Shown piece by piece: positions 10,210 through 20,106 of a DNA stretch of 64,000 nucleotides (position 1 is its first letter; each line of letters begins with the position of its first letter). Below the pieces are notes generated by a model. It did no database searches. It had not been told where the DNA came from and saw only the letters and a program-made list of their open reading frames with translations. The DNA is from Argyresthia goedartella (lineage: Eukaryota; Arthropoda; Insecta; Lepidoptera; Argyresthiidae). The stretch lies in contig OX463814.1 of NCBI GenBank assembly GCA_949825045.1, positions 31,514,383 through 31,578,382 of the forward strand, written 5' to 3'. The position numbers were made by a program, and so were the translations under genes.

Positions 10210-11937
10210 AATTTAAGTCAAAGTCAAAGTACTTTATTACTGTAGATATTTATTTACATATACTTAGCAAACGTCATTTTTTTGCCTCTTCTCTACATTG
10301 GACCACTGTGGGAGAAGAAGGGCGTAGAAACTCCCACAGATTTATTTTTAGATCTCTTTTAAAAATAGGTTGTGCTTAACTAATACAAATATGAAAATTT
10401 AATTGTTATGATTGATAAGCAGGAATAAATAATTACAAAACTATTAACAGCAAGGTCTGTGTTGAGCCAGATCATCCCCATACAGTCCTGTCATTTAAGT
10501 AATCTTGAACATTGTAATATCCCTTTTTCGACAAAGTCGCTTTAACATGCTTTTTAAATTGCTCAAATGGCAATTTCAAAATCTCCAGAGGTATCCTATT
10601 GTAGTAGAGAATGCACTGACCCTTGAAAGAATTGGTAACCTTCGCGAGTCTAAAAAGGGGCGCACATAGTCTGTGATTATTTCTTAGGTTAACATTACAG
10701 CTATCGCTAAGTTTGGAAAATGTTGTAAGGTTCTTGCGTACATACATTATATTTTCGAAAATAAATTGACTAGCTACTGTTAGTATGTCAATTTCTTTAA
10801 AAAGCTCTCTTAAGGAGTCTGTTCGTTTTAAATTATAAATAGCTCAAATAGCTCTTTTCTGTAAAATAAAAATAGTTTGAATATCCGCTGCTTTCCCCCA
10901 CAACAAGATACCATAGGACATCACACTATGAAAGTAACTAAAATATACTAGCCTAGATGTAGCCACATCCGTGCTTTGTCTGATGTTCCTAACAGCGTAA
11001 GCCGCAGAACTTAATTTACCAGCCAATTTATCTATGTGGGGTCCCCACTGCAATTTGCTATCAATGGTTATTCCAAGAAACTTCGTATCATTTACTAATT
11101 CTAACGTGCTGTTGTCTAACACTAAACTGGTCTCAACTTGCCTGACATTTGGAAGTGAGAATTTGATACACTTGGTTTTACCAGCGTTTAACAATAAATT
11201 ATTAACTGTGAACCAATTCAAGGTTAAAGACAATACACCATTAACATCATCAAAATCTCCTTTTTGTCTTTCAATTTTGAAGACCATTGAAGTATCATCA
11301 GCAAACAACACTATGTCAGTTAATTTCTCCACCATGAGAGGCAGATCATTAATATATACCAGGAATTAGAAAGGGCCTAATATGGAACCTTGTGGAAAAT
11401 TTTAACAACCGATCCATCAGATTTTACGCCGTTAACTTCTGCCTTTTGAATTATATTGCTTAGGTATGATCTTAGTAGATCCAACGCTTTATTTCTAACT
11501 CCGTAATGATTTAATTTAATTAATAGCGTATTATGATCAACACAATCAAACGCCTTCGACAGGTCGCAAAAAACTCCGATAGCATCCTGTGCGGCCTCCC
11601 ATGCAGAATAAATATGAGATATAAGGGTAATACCTGCATCCGTAGTCGATTTACCCCTAGTGAAACCATATTGTTTAGCGTGGAGTTGTTTTGTACGGTT
11701 GAAGTGTGAGAGCATTTGATTGAGTATAATCTTTTCAAATATTTTACTTAGTGTTGGAAGAACAGATATTGGTCTGAAATTTGAAGGATCGCTCTTATCT
11801 CCCGACTTGAACAGAGGTATCAGTTTACTGTGTTTCATGAGGTCTGGAAAAGCCCCATCGTCAACACATTTATTGAATATATAAGCTAAGCTAAGTGTGG
11901 GGCTATAACTAGAATTACTGAACCAATGACTTTTCAT
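10210..11937 (-). mobile_element. LINE A, 3' half (split by LINE B)
   Basis: This is the reverse-transcriptase half and 3' end of a CR1/Jockey-type LINE. On the minus strand it ends with AATAAAG and a tail of repeated 'actttg' words at 10216-10240. Its 5' half is found 6.7 kb away at 18655-20462. The protein similarity and the reading resume across the intervening LINE B, and the split falls within the ORF2 linker before the RT fingers. A second degraded copy of the same family is at 45247-46525 on the plus strand, with a different short tail word (ttggaa). Confidence 0.85.
10472..11937 (-). pseudogene. LINE A ORF2, reverse transcriptase half
   Basis: From 11937 downward the minus strand gives RT fingers with LIPLFKSGDKSDPSNFRPIS, then CDLSKAFDCVDHN, then after a small deletion at about 11377-11395 motif B (FPQGSILGPF) followed by a TAA, then FADDTSMVF and FLGITIDSKLQWGPHID. 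The frame 10844-11335 ends in TGA (10844-10846), and the C-terminal part (10472-10747) lies in the same frame beyond it. So ORF2 carries one indel and at least two nonsense codons. It was probably already inactive, or became so after the insertion of LINE B. Confidence 0.85.
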
Positions 11938-12340
11938 TTATTCATTTATTCAGGTATAAGACATGTAGGTACATAGTTATATGGCTCCCTGTCTCCTAAA
12001 CTAGGTTCATCACCTGTATTTCAGGGGGCAGGCCTCTTCCATTATTTGATCCTTTACCTTAATAAACTACTGTTTATCTTCTATACTAATAAGGTAATTA
12101 ATAATCTCAAAAATAATTTACAAAATGGGTAATAGAATATGTATGTAAAGTGTAAATGTGAGTGTGTGTGAGGAGAAGGATTGGGAAAGAATGAGGGATG
12201 TGGGTTATGTGAGTATGTTTCATTGAGGTTTCGTTACCAAGTTAATCCATAGGTATGAGACTATATGAAGTTTCTGTTAGGTACACAAAATGATTTAAAA
12301 AATAGTTGGGATTAGCGGTGAAATTTGTGATTTGGGATGT

Positions 12341-14037
12341 TTAAGAAACTATGTGTAGTAGAGCCTCAGTATCCTCACAGGATATTTTTTTTAGCCACGT
12401 GGAGATTGTTATCTTGCAGGCAACATATTTCAAAGAGTAAATTTTTAGTAGCTTATTAGCTTTATTATATAGAAAAAACCCAAGGAAAGGGAAAAATCTT
12501 TGGACAAAAGCTGTTTTAAACGGCGTCTCGCACGGGAAAACATAATCCCTTCTTTTTAAAAGACCTAATGAGGGATCGTAATTGAGTTGGCTATGTTTTT
12601 TAAGGATGCACTGTTGTTTGAATAACTGTCGTACACTGAGAACCCCGCACAACTCGAATAGTTCCTTTGTAGGGAACATAAACGGCCGAAATTTAGATAC
12701 TTTAAGGACAGACCTTTGCGCCCTCTCGAGACCTAACAATGTAGTCTTGTGCGTTCCACCACAAACCGTGATGCAATAAAGCAAGAGTGATTGACAGAGT
12801 GCATAGCAGACTGACTTTAGGAGGTTGGGATCTGCAACATGACGCAGCTTTCTGAAAACATAAATCAATTTTCGAACTCTTCTAGTTATATTGGCCACAT
12901 GAGAACCAAAATTAAGGTTTTGGTCAATAATTATACCCAGGTATCTAATAGATTTTGTTTTCGCTAGTATTGTGCAGAGACAGTTTGCACTGAGGTTATT
13001 CAAGCATGAATGAGCTTTAAGGAGGAAATTCGAATCCGGCTGAGTTTTGTTTCTCATTGTAAACGTCATATATTTAGTCTTATCCGCATTCAATGTTAGG
13101 ATGTTTAGATTAAGCCACTGCGATACAACGTCGAACCCCCCCTGTGCAAGGACAAATACCTCATCCCAGGTGTTGGAGGAAAAGCACAGTGCTGTGTCAT
13201 CGGCAAACGAGACAATTCTGCCCCCCGCTAGCTCAAGCTTTGTCAGCTCATTGATGTATACAAGAAAGAGCGTGGGTCCCAGTATACTACCCTGTGGAAT
13301 GCCGTAAGTTATAGGTAAGTCTTCGCTTGTATAGTTATTAATTTTGACAAATTGAGTACGGTCAGATAGGTAGTCCTTAATAAGGTCCAGCTGGAGACCC
13401 CTGACTCCCAGTTTTTCCAGTTTCTTAAGTAGGAGCGGGATGGAGACCGTGTCAAAGGCCTTGGCGAGGTCTAGATATATACAAAGACACTTTTTACCTA
13501 CATCCAGATTTTGCGTTATGTGGTCGGTAAGGTCGTGCACAGCATCTGCTGTCGATTTATTAAAACGAAAACCATATTGGTGTTCGGATAGAAGTTTATT
13601 TTTCTCCAAATAATTAACTAGCCTTTTTTTTATGAGTCGCTCTAGTATTTTGGATAGTATAGGCAAAATTGATATTGGTCGATAGTTATTAACACAGCCT
13701 ACATCACCACTCTTATGAATTGGGCGTAATAAGGATCTTTTGAAGACTACAGGAAAGACACCTCTAGATAGGCAAAGTCTACAAATGTGAGTTATAGAGG
13801 GAACCAAAATGTGTCTATATTTCTTCAGGAAGGATGGAGAGATAGAGTCCCATCCAACTGAGCACTCACTTCTGAGACCCAACACCAATCTGTTTATCTC
13901 GCTCTCATCGGTATCTAATAGAACAAACGAATCAGCCTGCGAGGTGGATGGGATACTCTTTGAGAAATCATTTGAAGTAGGCTGATTGATTTTATCTGCC
14001 AGATTTTCCCCTATGTTAGCAAAGAATTCATTGGTAT
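12341..14037 (-). CDS. LINE B reverse transcriptase
   Basis: Open minus-strand frame encoding the full RT domain and C-terminal region. The visible motifs, in order, are: DSISPSFLKKY (motif 0 region), RPISILPILSKILE, YGFRFNKSTADAV, YLDLAKAFDTVS with the first catalytic Asp, GIPQGSILGPTLF (motif B), SFADDTALCFSS with the YADD-type pair, and RYLGIIIDQNLNFG. It ends with TWLKKISCEDTEALLHIVS. All catalytic residues are intact. The reading continues upstream to 14037, the edge of the Gypsy insertion, and then resumes in frame at 18449. A start codon cannot be given because the element is 5' truncated. The C-terminus resembles that of LINE F (ends at 38348). Confidence 0.88.
14034..14037. other. 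Target site duplication GTAT (partner 18445-18448)
   Basis: GTAT lies immediately left of the first LTR and again immediately right of the second LTR. Four base pairs is within the usual range for Gypsy integrases. Counting it once restores the LINE B frame. Confidence 0.9.
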
Positions 14038-14836
14038 TGTTACGAGCGTGGGGTTCGTATTTGATAGAAAAACACGAATTAATCCACTAATTAAAACACT
14101 CACTTTATTACCCAAATTAGGCACTTACAATTCACACGAACTGTACATAAAATCCACTAAAACACACACACACTATTTCACTAATTATGCACTCACTATT
14201 CACACGAAGAGTCTTTCTTTCCGATTATCCTTGTACTAGCACTCGATCGCAGTTAAAATGTAACTAACTCGTGCCGGCCGTCGGCGCCTTTTATATCCCG
14301 CGGAGCCGCTCTGGACACATTGTCCACACATATCGCGAATATTCTAGTAAGGACCAGCGTGCGGGCCGAGAACATTCGAGACCATATATGTCTGTCTGTA
14401 ATGGTGCACTCTCTCTGTCACTCCCTTCTCGAATGTTCCGAGTATAGCTATCTCTTTCTAGTAGTTCTATCTCTGTCACACACTTCTCGAATGTTCCGAG
14501 TATAGCTATCTCTTTCTAGTAGTGCTATCTCTGTCACTCCTACCGGATATTTCGCCATATAACGATTTTTGCTTCAGAGGCCCATAAGGGGTCCTGAAAA
14601 CGCCTGAAAACGGGTTTTCAGGTTATGGCGTCATCTGATAGAGGGTGCCCTGAAACGGACTGAAAACATGTTTCAGGCGCCTGAAAACGACGGCAACTTG
14701 GGTGAAATTTCGATATTTAGATATGTGATAGAGTAACTTCTGAAACGGCCTGAAATGACTTTTCAGCCTGCTGAAAACGCCTCTAAAGCACTGAAATTTA
14801 CGTTCAAAGTTTTTAACCTAACCTACCGGCGTAACA
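14038..14836 (-). repeat. Gypsy element 3' LTR
   Basis: 799 bp, bounded by the inverted hexamers TGTTAC / GTAACA. It contains a twice-repeated block 'cttctcgaatgttccgagta' (14425 and 14482 regions) and a cluster of 'cctgaaaac' words at 14590-14790. It is identical to the other LTR except for one base near 14398. Sense transcription of the element runs leftward. Confidence 0.93.
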
Positions 14837-16155
14837 CTACCCCCTCCTAAGACATGCTCGTCCCGAGCATCATTATTTCCGTGGTATCTGGCCAGCCGGT
14901 CAACATGAACAATCTTGCTCGGACTACGAGGATTCCGCTGGATTCGATACGTGACGTCGTTTATTTTGGTGACTACCTTGTAAGGCCCTTCCCAATTCGG
15001 AGATAGTTTCGGGGACTTTCCTATTCGTCGCATAGGGTTATGTAGCCACACCAACGAACCTTCCTCAAAACCCACTTGATAAGACTTCCGGTCATATCGG
15101 GTTTTCATCTTTATGCTAGCGTGGAGCCCGTGTTCACGTACCAGGCTGTGAACATCATCAATCCGATCCCGTAAATCACTTGCATATTCCGTGATGATCT
15201 TTGGTGTATCGGGCGGACGTCCAGTCAGGAGATCTGCAGGCAGACGGAGTTCTCTTCCAAAATTCGCATACGATGGAGTAACCGCCGTACTTTCGTGAGT
15301 TGCCGACCTATAAAACATCAGGAAGAGGGGGATATGCCGATCCCAATCTTTTTGATGGCTCTCAACGACCTTGGCTAGATGTCTCTCCAGTGTCTGGTTA
15401 AATCTCTCCACCATTCCATCTGACTGTGGATGGTACGCCGTAGTCCTCGTCTTATGAATTCCCATTATGCGACAAGTCTCCTGAAAGACCGCAGACTCGA
15501 AGTTTCTTCCTTGATCACTGTGGATTTCGAGTGGTACCCCAAACCGGCAGAATACTTCGTTCACTAACTTTTCAGCTATGGTTACCGCTTCTTGATTAGG
15601 AATGGCAAATACTTCAGGCCACTTCGTGAAGTAATCCATCACGACAAGAATGTACTTGTTTCCGGAGTCCGATGCTGGGAATGGTCCTGCGACATCTAAT
15701 GCAACCCTTTCCCAAGGGGCTCCCACGTTGTACAACTTGAGTGTTCCTCGGCTACGGGTATGCGGTCCCTTGACTGATGCACAGTTAGAGCATCGTTTAC
15801 ACCAATTTTCAACATCTTCTCGGCAGTGAATCCAATAAAAGCGTCGCCGGATTTTCATTAGGGTCCTTTTTACTCCAAGGTGTCCACCGGATGTTCCATC
15901 GTGAAAGCTTCTCAAAACATCTTTCACCCTTTTCTTTGGGACAAGGACTTGCAGGTGAGCATCCTTCCCATTTGTTGATTCCCATTTTCTACAAAGAACG
16001 CCATTATGCATAACCAAGCTATCCCATTGTGCCCAGTAGCTTTTTGTTACCGCACTCATAGCAGCTACATCACACCATCTTGGTTTAGGTGCGCCAGCAT
16101 TAATCCAATCAAAAATGGGTCTCACGTCAGGGTCCTCTTGTTGCGCTTGCTGCAT
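14818..16155 (-). CDS. Gypsy integrase (pol C-terminal part)
   Basis: 445 codons are counted from an internal Met; the pol frame is open only a few codons further upstream, where a TAA near the deletion junction closes it. The zinc-binding module has H85, H92, C122 and C125 (FHDGTSGGHLG ... CKRCSNC). The catalytic core has D154 (LDVAGPF), D214 (HSDQGRNFES) and E250 (MVERFNQ) with the exact D-35-E spacing. A GPY/F module (WEGPYKVV) follows near residue 390. The protein would process and join LTR ends to target DNA in the nucleus. The frame ends 19 bp inside the 3' LTR. Domain order and residues look intact, but without RT upstream it cannot be expressed as a normal polyprotein. Confidence 0.93.
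   Translation of the reverse strand: MQQAQQEDPDVRPIFDWINAGAPKPRWCDVAAMSAVTKSYWAQWDSLVMHNGVLCRKWESTNGKDAHLQVLVPKKRVKDVLRSFHDGTSGGHLGVKRTLMKIRRRFYWIHCREDVENWCKRCSNCASVKGPHTRSRGTLKLYNVGAPWERVALDVAGPFPASDSGNKYILVVMDYFTKWPEVFAIPNQEAVTIAEKLVNEVFCRFGVPLEIHSDQGRNFESAVFQETCRIMGIHKTRTTAYHPQSDGMVERFNQTLERHLAKVVESHQKDWDRHIPLFLMFYRSATHESTAVTPSYANFGRELRLPADLLTGRPPDTPKIITEYASDLRDRIDDVHSLVREHGLHASIKMKTRYDRKSYQVGFEEGSLVWLHNPMRRIGKSPKLSPNWEGPYKVVTKINDVTYRIQRNPRSPSKIVHVDRLARYHGNNDARDEHVLGGGSVTPVG
14837..14849 (-). promoter_or_regulatory. Polypurine tract
   Basis: On the minus strand TTAGGAGGGGGTAG abuts the 3' LTR. A purine-rich run at this position is the expected primer for plus-strand synthesis. Confidence 0.8.
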
Positions 16156-16186
16156 GATTTCATCACTCCACTCGTCGCTAACCGTA

Positions 16187-17620
16187 TCAGTTTATCATTG
16201 TCCTTATCGCCGCGGTCCCCCCTGTCCCCGCGGTCCCGCTCGCCGCGCTCCCACTCGCGCCAGTCCGAGCCGAGCCCCCCGCCGCCGCTGCTGCGGGAGC
16301 TACTCTCGTGCCTTTACGTCTGCCAACGGCTGGAGGTGCTATGTGATATCTCAGTGAATCTCTAGTGGCGGTCGCGCGAGCGACGTCGCGAGCCGCGCTC
16401 GTGCGGTGACCGGTTACGCCTGTCCTTGCGATGCTTGCGGTCACGGTCGCGGTCTCGGTCCCGCTCGCTTCGATCCCCTCTCTCGCTCCGCTCGCTGCGA
16501 TCCTCGCGCGATGTCCTGGCCCGCTCCTTGTCTTTGTCCTTGGAGCGGGGTCTCTGTCCCTCCTAGTCCTTTTCGGACAGCCTGACTGCAGGTGACCACG
16601 TTCTCCACAATGGTAGCAACGTGGCCCAAATTCGCGGCGGGAATCTACTGGCTTCGTAGTCGACACTTCTCGCACCCTGAAAGGCCTGGATGAATCCTGT
16701 CGTACAGCTTCCACCTCGAGAGCGTGGGCTACTGCATCCTTTAGGCTGCCATGATGTCCCAATCGCACGGCTGCTCTCACTTCCAGATCCCGAATCCCAT
16801 CGATGAAGGCCTGCACCAGCATACTGTCCACAAAGGATGCTGACGTACGTTGATAGGCCTTCCTAACCAACTTCTCGATTTCCAGGGCCCACTGTTGTAA
16901 GGACTCGTTACGTCCTTGTGTCCTGTCCTTTAACTGAGCTCGGTACACGTGTTCCAGGTGACTGTCACCGTATCGTGCCTCCAAGGCTTCTAGAAGGCGG
17001 TCGTAAGTCCGGTCGTTTCCCAGAGCCTCTAGTATGGTAAGAGCCTCGTCGCGCAGCGCCAACGTCAGTGCTGTCCTGGCTTGCTCCTTACTCCAACCAT
17101 TAGCCTGGGAAACAGACTCGAACTGCAGCTTATAGGCAGTCCACGATGAGCTACCGTCAAAGGGGGGCACTTTGAACCTGCCGCCTCCGGACACCGATGC
17201 GTCGGGTACATAGGTACTTGGACCATTAGCCACTTTGATCTCAAGTTTTTGGAGACGGCTCTCACAGGTCTCAATTTTTTTATCGACATCATGGACTCGA
17301 CTCTCCAGTTTTTCATCCATATCGGCCAGTTTTTCCTGGACCTCGAACAACTCTCTCTTCCATTCGGTCGTGGACTCATGTACCTCACGAAGCATTCGTG
17401 CCTGTTCCTCTTGTTTCCTGGCCCGTTCCTCCTGTTTTCGCGACTGTTCCTTTAGCTCTCTCGCTTGTTCCTTTAGGAGGACGAATATAACGTTGAGGTC
17501 TACTGCTTGTGCAGCTGGAGCAGGTGATTCCGACGTACCAGGCGTCGAGTCTCCAGACCCAGACGTTTGGCTTCGCGTCGTCACTCCTTTTGGCTCGGTT
17601 TCTCGTGGCATTAACGGCAT
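16187..17620 (-). CDS. Gypsy Gag with foreign C-terminal extension
   Basis: Gag packages element RNA into virus-like particles. The start Met at 17618-17620 lies 5 bp beyond the primer binding site. Residues about 50-130 form a charged coiled coil (repeated ELKEQ / EEQAR words). A capsid-like helical region follows from KVPPFDGSSSWTAYKLQFE, and then a CCHC zinc knuckle, CYHCGERGHLQSGC, at 16577-16618. After CPKRTRRDRD the frame runs through a GC-rich segment giving an Ala/Gly/Thr/Arg-rich low-complexity tail to a stop at 16187. That tail is very likely an accidental reading of inserted sequence (see 16190-16565), so the natural Gag probably ends soon after the knuckle. Confidence 0.88.
   Translation of the reverse strand: MPLMPRETEPKGVTTRSQTSGSGDSTPGTSESPAPAAQAVDLNVIFVLLKEQARELKEQSRKQEERARKQEEQARMLREVHESTTEWKRELFEVQEKLADMDEKLESRVHDVDKKIETCESRLQKLEIKVANGPSTYVPDASVSGGGRFKVPPFDGSSSWTAYKLQFESVSQANGWSKEQARTALTLALRDEALTILEALGNDRTYDRLLEALEARYGDSHLEHVYRAQLKDRTQGRNESLQQWALEIEKLVRKAYQRTSASFVDSMLVQAFIDGIRDLEVRAAVRLGHHGSLKDAVAHALEVEAVRQDSSRPFRVREVSTTKPVDSRREFGPRCYHCGERGHLQSGCPKRTRRDRDPAPRTKTRSGPGHRARIAASGAREGIEASGTETATVTASIARTGVTGHRTSAARDVARATATRDSLRYHIAPPAVGRRKGTRVAPAAAAAGGSARTGASGSAASGTAGTGGTAAIRTMIN
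16190..16565 (-). other. Probable captured host RS/RD-domain sequence inside the Gypsy element
   Basis: In the frame offset from gag, the minus strand reads an Arg/Asp/Ser/Lys-rich stretch: SKDKDKERARTSREDRSER, then RDRDRDRDRKHRKDRRNR, then SPHERGSRRRSRDRH, ending in TAG at 16362-16364. After about 50 bases another piece reads HESSSRSSGGGGLGSDW and GERDRGDRGDRGDKDNDK up to about 16190. Such sequences are typical of RNA-processing factors, not of Gypsy pol. The block is GC-rich and sits exactly where protease, RT and RNase H are missing. I infer one or two pieces of host mRNA picked up by template switching during reverse transcription. The donor gene is not identified. Alternative: expansion of low-complexity gag sequence. 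Confidence 0.6.
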
Positions 17621-17625
17621 TTTCT

Positions 17626-17643
17626 ATCCCACTTCTGACACCA
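17626..17643 (-). promoter_or_regulatory. Primer binding site, tRNA-Leu type
   Basis: On the minus strand TGGTGTCAGAAGTGGGAT begins 2 bp after the 5' LTR. Its complement is ATCCCACTTCTGACACCA, which matches the CCA-tailed 3' end of eukaryotic tRNA-Leu (recalled, not searched). It primes minus-strand DNA synthesis. Confidence 0.85.
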
Positions 17644-17645
17644 AA

Positions 17646-18444
17646 TGTTACGAGCGTGGGGTTCGTATTTGATAGAAAAACACGAATTAATCCACTAATT
17701 AAAACACTCACTTTATTACCCAAATTAGGCACTTACAATTCACACGAACTGTACATAAAATCCACTAAAACACACACACACTATTTCACTAATTATGCAC
17801 TCACTATTCACACGAAGAGTCTTTCTTTCCGATTATCCTTGTACTAGCACTCGATCGCAGTTAAAATGTAACTAACTCGTGCCGGCCGTCGGCGCCTTTT
17901 ATATCCCGCGGAGCCGCTCTGGACACATTGTCCACACATATCGCGAATATTCTAGTAAGGACCAGCGTGCGGGCCGAGAACATTCGAGACCATATATGTC
18001 TGTCTCTAATGGTGCACTCTCTCTGTCACTCCCTTCTCGAATGTTCCGAGTATAGCTATCTCTTTCTAGTAGTTCTATCTCTGTCACACACTTCTCGAAT
18101 GTTCCGAGTATAGCTATCTCTTTCTAGTAGTGCTATCTCTGTCACTCCTACCGGATATTTCGCCATATAACGATTTTTGCTTCAGAGGCCCATAAGGGGT
18201 CCTGAAAACGCCTGAAAACGGGTTTTCAGGTTATGGCGTCATCTGATAGAGGGTGCCCTGAAACGGACTGAAAACATGTTTCAGGCGCCTGAAAACGACG
18301 GCAACTTGGGTGAAATTTCGATATTTAGATATGTGATAGAGTAACTTCTGAAACGGCCTGAAATGACTTTTCAGCCTGCTGAAAACGCCTCTAAAGCACT
18401 GAAATTTACGTTCAAAGTTTTTAACCTAACCTACCGGCGTAACA
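17646..18444 (-). repeat. Gypsy element 5' LTR
   Basis: Same 799-bp sequence as 14038-14836 with a single substitution. In element orientation this copy precedes the primer binding site and gag, so it should contain the promoter. The promoter elements themselves were not identified. Confidence 0.93.
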
Positions 18445-18448
18445 GTAT

Positions 18449-18654
18449 CTTTGATTGAGAGTTCAGGGGTATTGTTTGATTTAAGGAGATCGCTGGCCAT
18501 TGATTCCGGTTTACGCAAATTAGCTATATTTTTGATTGCTGACCATATGTTTTTGCTATTTTGTCCTGCTTGGTTTAAGAGTTCTCTTTCGTAGTTTATT
18601 TTTATTTTTTTCAAAAGTTTGTTGCAGAAATTACGGTATCGACTGATACTTTGA
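18449..18654 (-). CDS. LINE B ORF2, upstream linker part
   Basis: The minus strand reads a Lys/Asn-rich linker (RNFCNKLLKKIKINYEREL, NIWSAIKNIANLRKPESM) typical of the region between endonuclease and RT in Jockey/CR1 ORF2. It is in frame with 12341-14037 once the Gypsy insertion is disregarded. The boundary with LINE A near 18654 is where the similarity to the A endonuclease ORF stops. Confidence 0.75.
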
Positions 18655-20062
18655 CTTTGACTGATATACCCCACAGGTCTTCCGTATTTTTTAAGTTAAG
18701 TAATTTAAACGTTTTGACAATGTCCTGGGGATATACATGATGAAATTTTAAATATACATTACTGACGCTAGTGTTATTTTTTAATAAAGTCTCTGCTTCA
18801 TATGGAGATGAATTTAGACGGTCTGTTGTGAGTACGGGTACATTGGTGAAGAATGTTTCAAAAGCTCGAGCAACATCAGCGTTGGATTTAACAACATCAT
18901 CACCTATCTTCAGGCAGAAATCATTGTCCCTTGGTATAACTTTGCCAGTTTCGCGGTTTATTATTTGCCAAACTGTTTTCATTCTATTATTTGAATTTTG
19001 AATTTTTCTATTAATATGTAAAGTTTTTGCAGTTCTACAAACCAACTTGAAAGTTTTGGAATATTTTTTAACATAGTCATGAAATTTTCGATCAAAGTTA
19101 TAGGTTTTTTGATCATAAAGGTCATACAAGATAACTCTACTTTTACGAATTCCAAACGTTGCCCAGTCATTAAATTTAGATTTACCGTTGTAGTCACTGA
19201 CTTTCTTTAATTTGAAAACTTTATTGAATTCTGTCTGAATAATGTTGAAGAAGTCTGAGTAGATTTTGTTTGGGATCTGTTCATTAAAATCCGGTACTGG
19301 CAAATTTATATCTAAGTTTTTCGTATATGTCTCTAGTCTATGGGATGTAATAGGCCTATAAAATGATGGACCAGTCTTATCCTTAATAGCAATTGGGAAT
19401 GAAACTGTTTGACCACTGTGATCGGAAGGTAAGCAGTTAAATACACTTTTACTTGTGAATGCACAGTCACAAAAAACGTTATCTAAGCAAGTTTGGCTGG
19501 TAAGTGTAATTCTAGTCGGCTCTAGAAATACATGACATAAATTAAATGATTGGAACAGAGTTATTAATCGTCGCTTCAGTGTTGTATCTACAAGCAGATC
19601 TACATTAAGATCGCCACAAATAATTAACTTTTTTCTGTTATTACAAAGTTTAATGAGGGCTTCCTCCATAATTTTCTCAAATATTTCGAAGTTGCCATGG
19701 CCTTTTTCATCCCTCGGTGGCCTGTGGACACAAACAATAATATCGCTATCTAACTCAACACAGGATACCTCTATTTGTCTTTCAACAGTAAGTGCAAGAA
19801 TATCTTTCCGTTGTTTCACCTTAATATTATTTTTCACTAAGATTAAAGAACCACCTCTATCAGCAGTCTTTCTATTGTAACAACTGACAATTTTGTAATT
19901 ATTTATGTTAAAAGACATCATATTTTCCTTCAACCAGTGTTCTGTAACACAAATAAAATCAATGTCAGAATTTTTTAGAAATAATTCTAATACAAGTTCT
20001 TTGCCAGGTAGCCCTTGGATGTTTTGATGGGCAATATTTAACTGGGGCTTACATTTTGACAT
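18611..20062 (-). pseudogene. LINE A endonuclease ORF2, N-terminal half
   Basis: Starting from Met at 20062 (MSKCKPQLNIAHQNIQG), this is an APE-type endonuclease: QNIQG, VTEHW (catalytic Glu), RGGSLILVKNN, CVHRPP, ICGDLNVDLL (GDLN box) and LPSDHSG (S-D-H catalytic box), all visible and intact. A Lys-rich linker follows. The original protein stops matching near 18655, in the short linker before the RT fingers, because LINE B is inserted there; the last residues to 18611 belong to LINE B read out of frame. The enzyme nicks target DNA to prime reverse transcription. The RT half of the same protein is at 10472-11937. Confidence 0.85.
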
Positions 20063-20106
20063 TAGTGGCTCTTGTATGCCAGAGATTTCCTCTATTGTCT
20101 TATGAA

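Larger units (their letters stand above)
14038..18444 (-). mobile_element. Young Ty3/Gypsy LTR retrotransposon lacking PR-RT-RNase H
   Basis: It comprises two 799-bp LTRs (17646-18444, 5' in element sense; 14038-14836, 3'), a tRNA-Leu-type primer binding site, gag, integrase and a polypurine tract. It is flanked by the 4-bp duplication GTAT (14034-14037 and 18445-18448). LTRs start TGTTAC and end GTAACA on the plus strand. The two LTRs differ at one position by eye (14398 G versus C in the other copy), so insertion was recent. Protease, RT and RNase H are absent, so movement would need proteins from an intact relative. A GC-rich foreign-looking segment sits at the deletion (16190-16565). Confidence 0.93.
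11938..18654 (-). mobile_element. LINE B, 5'-truncated, interrupted by a Gypsy element
   Basis: A CR1/Jockey-type LINE inserted into LINE A. On the minus strand it starts near 18654 within the EN-RT linker, is interrupted by the Gypsy element (14038-18444), and ends at about 11938 with a tail of 'gaataaat' repeats. Short microhomology (AAAGTC-like) at both outer junctions fits target-primed integration. Once the Gypsy element and its GTAT duplication are disregarded, the reading frame is continuous from the truncated start to the stop at 12341. The 3' untranslated region is about 400 bp. Confidence 0.85.

Noticed and set aside
14320..14505. Short open frames within the Gypsy LTRs (also 17928-18113 and the minus-strand 14291-14479)
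   Set aside because: They lie entirely in the LTR, are duplicated with it and show no domain.
16115..16357. Plus-strand Arg/Ser/Pro-rich frames opposite the Gypsy gag
   Set aside because: They are antisense to the GC-rich captured-looking segment, whose sense reading has a clearer RS/RD pattern and stop.
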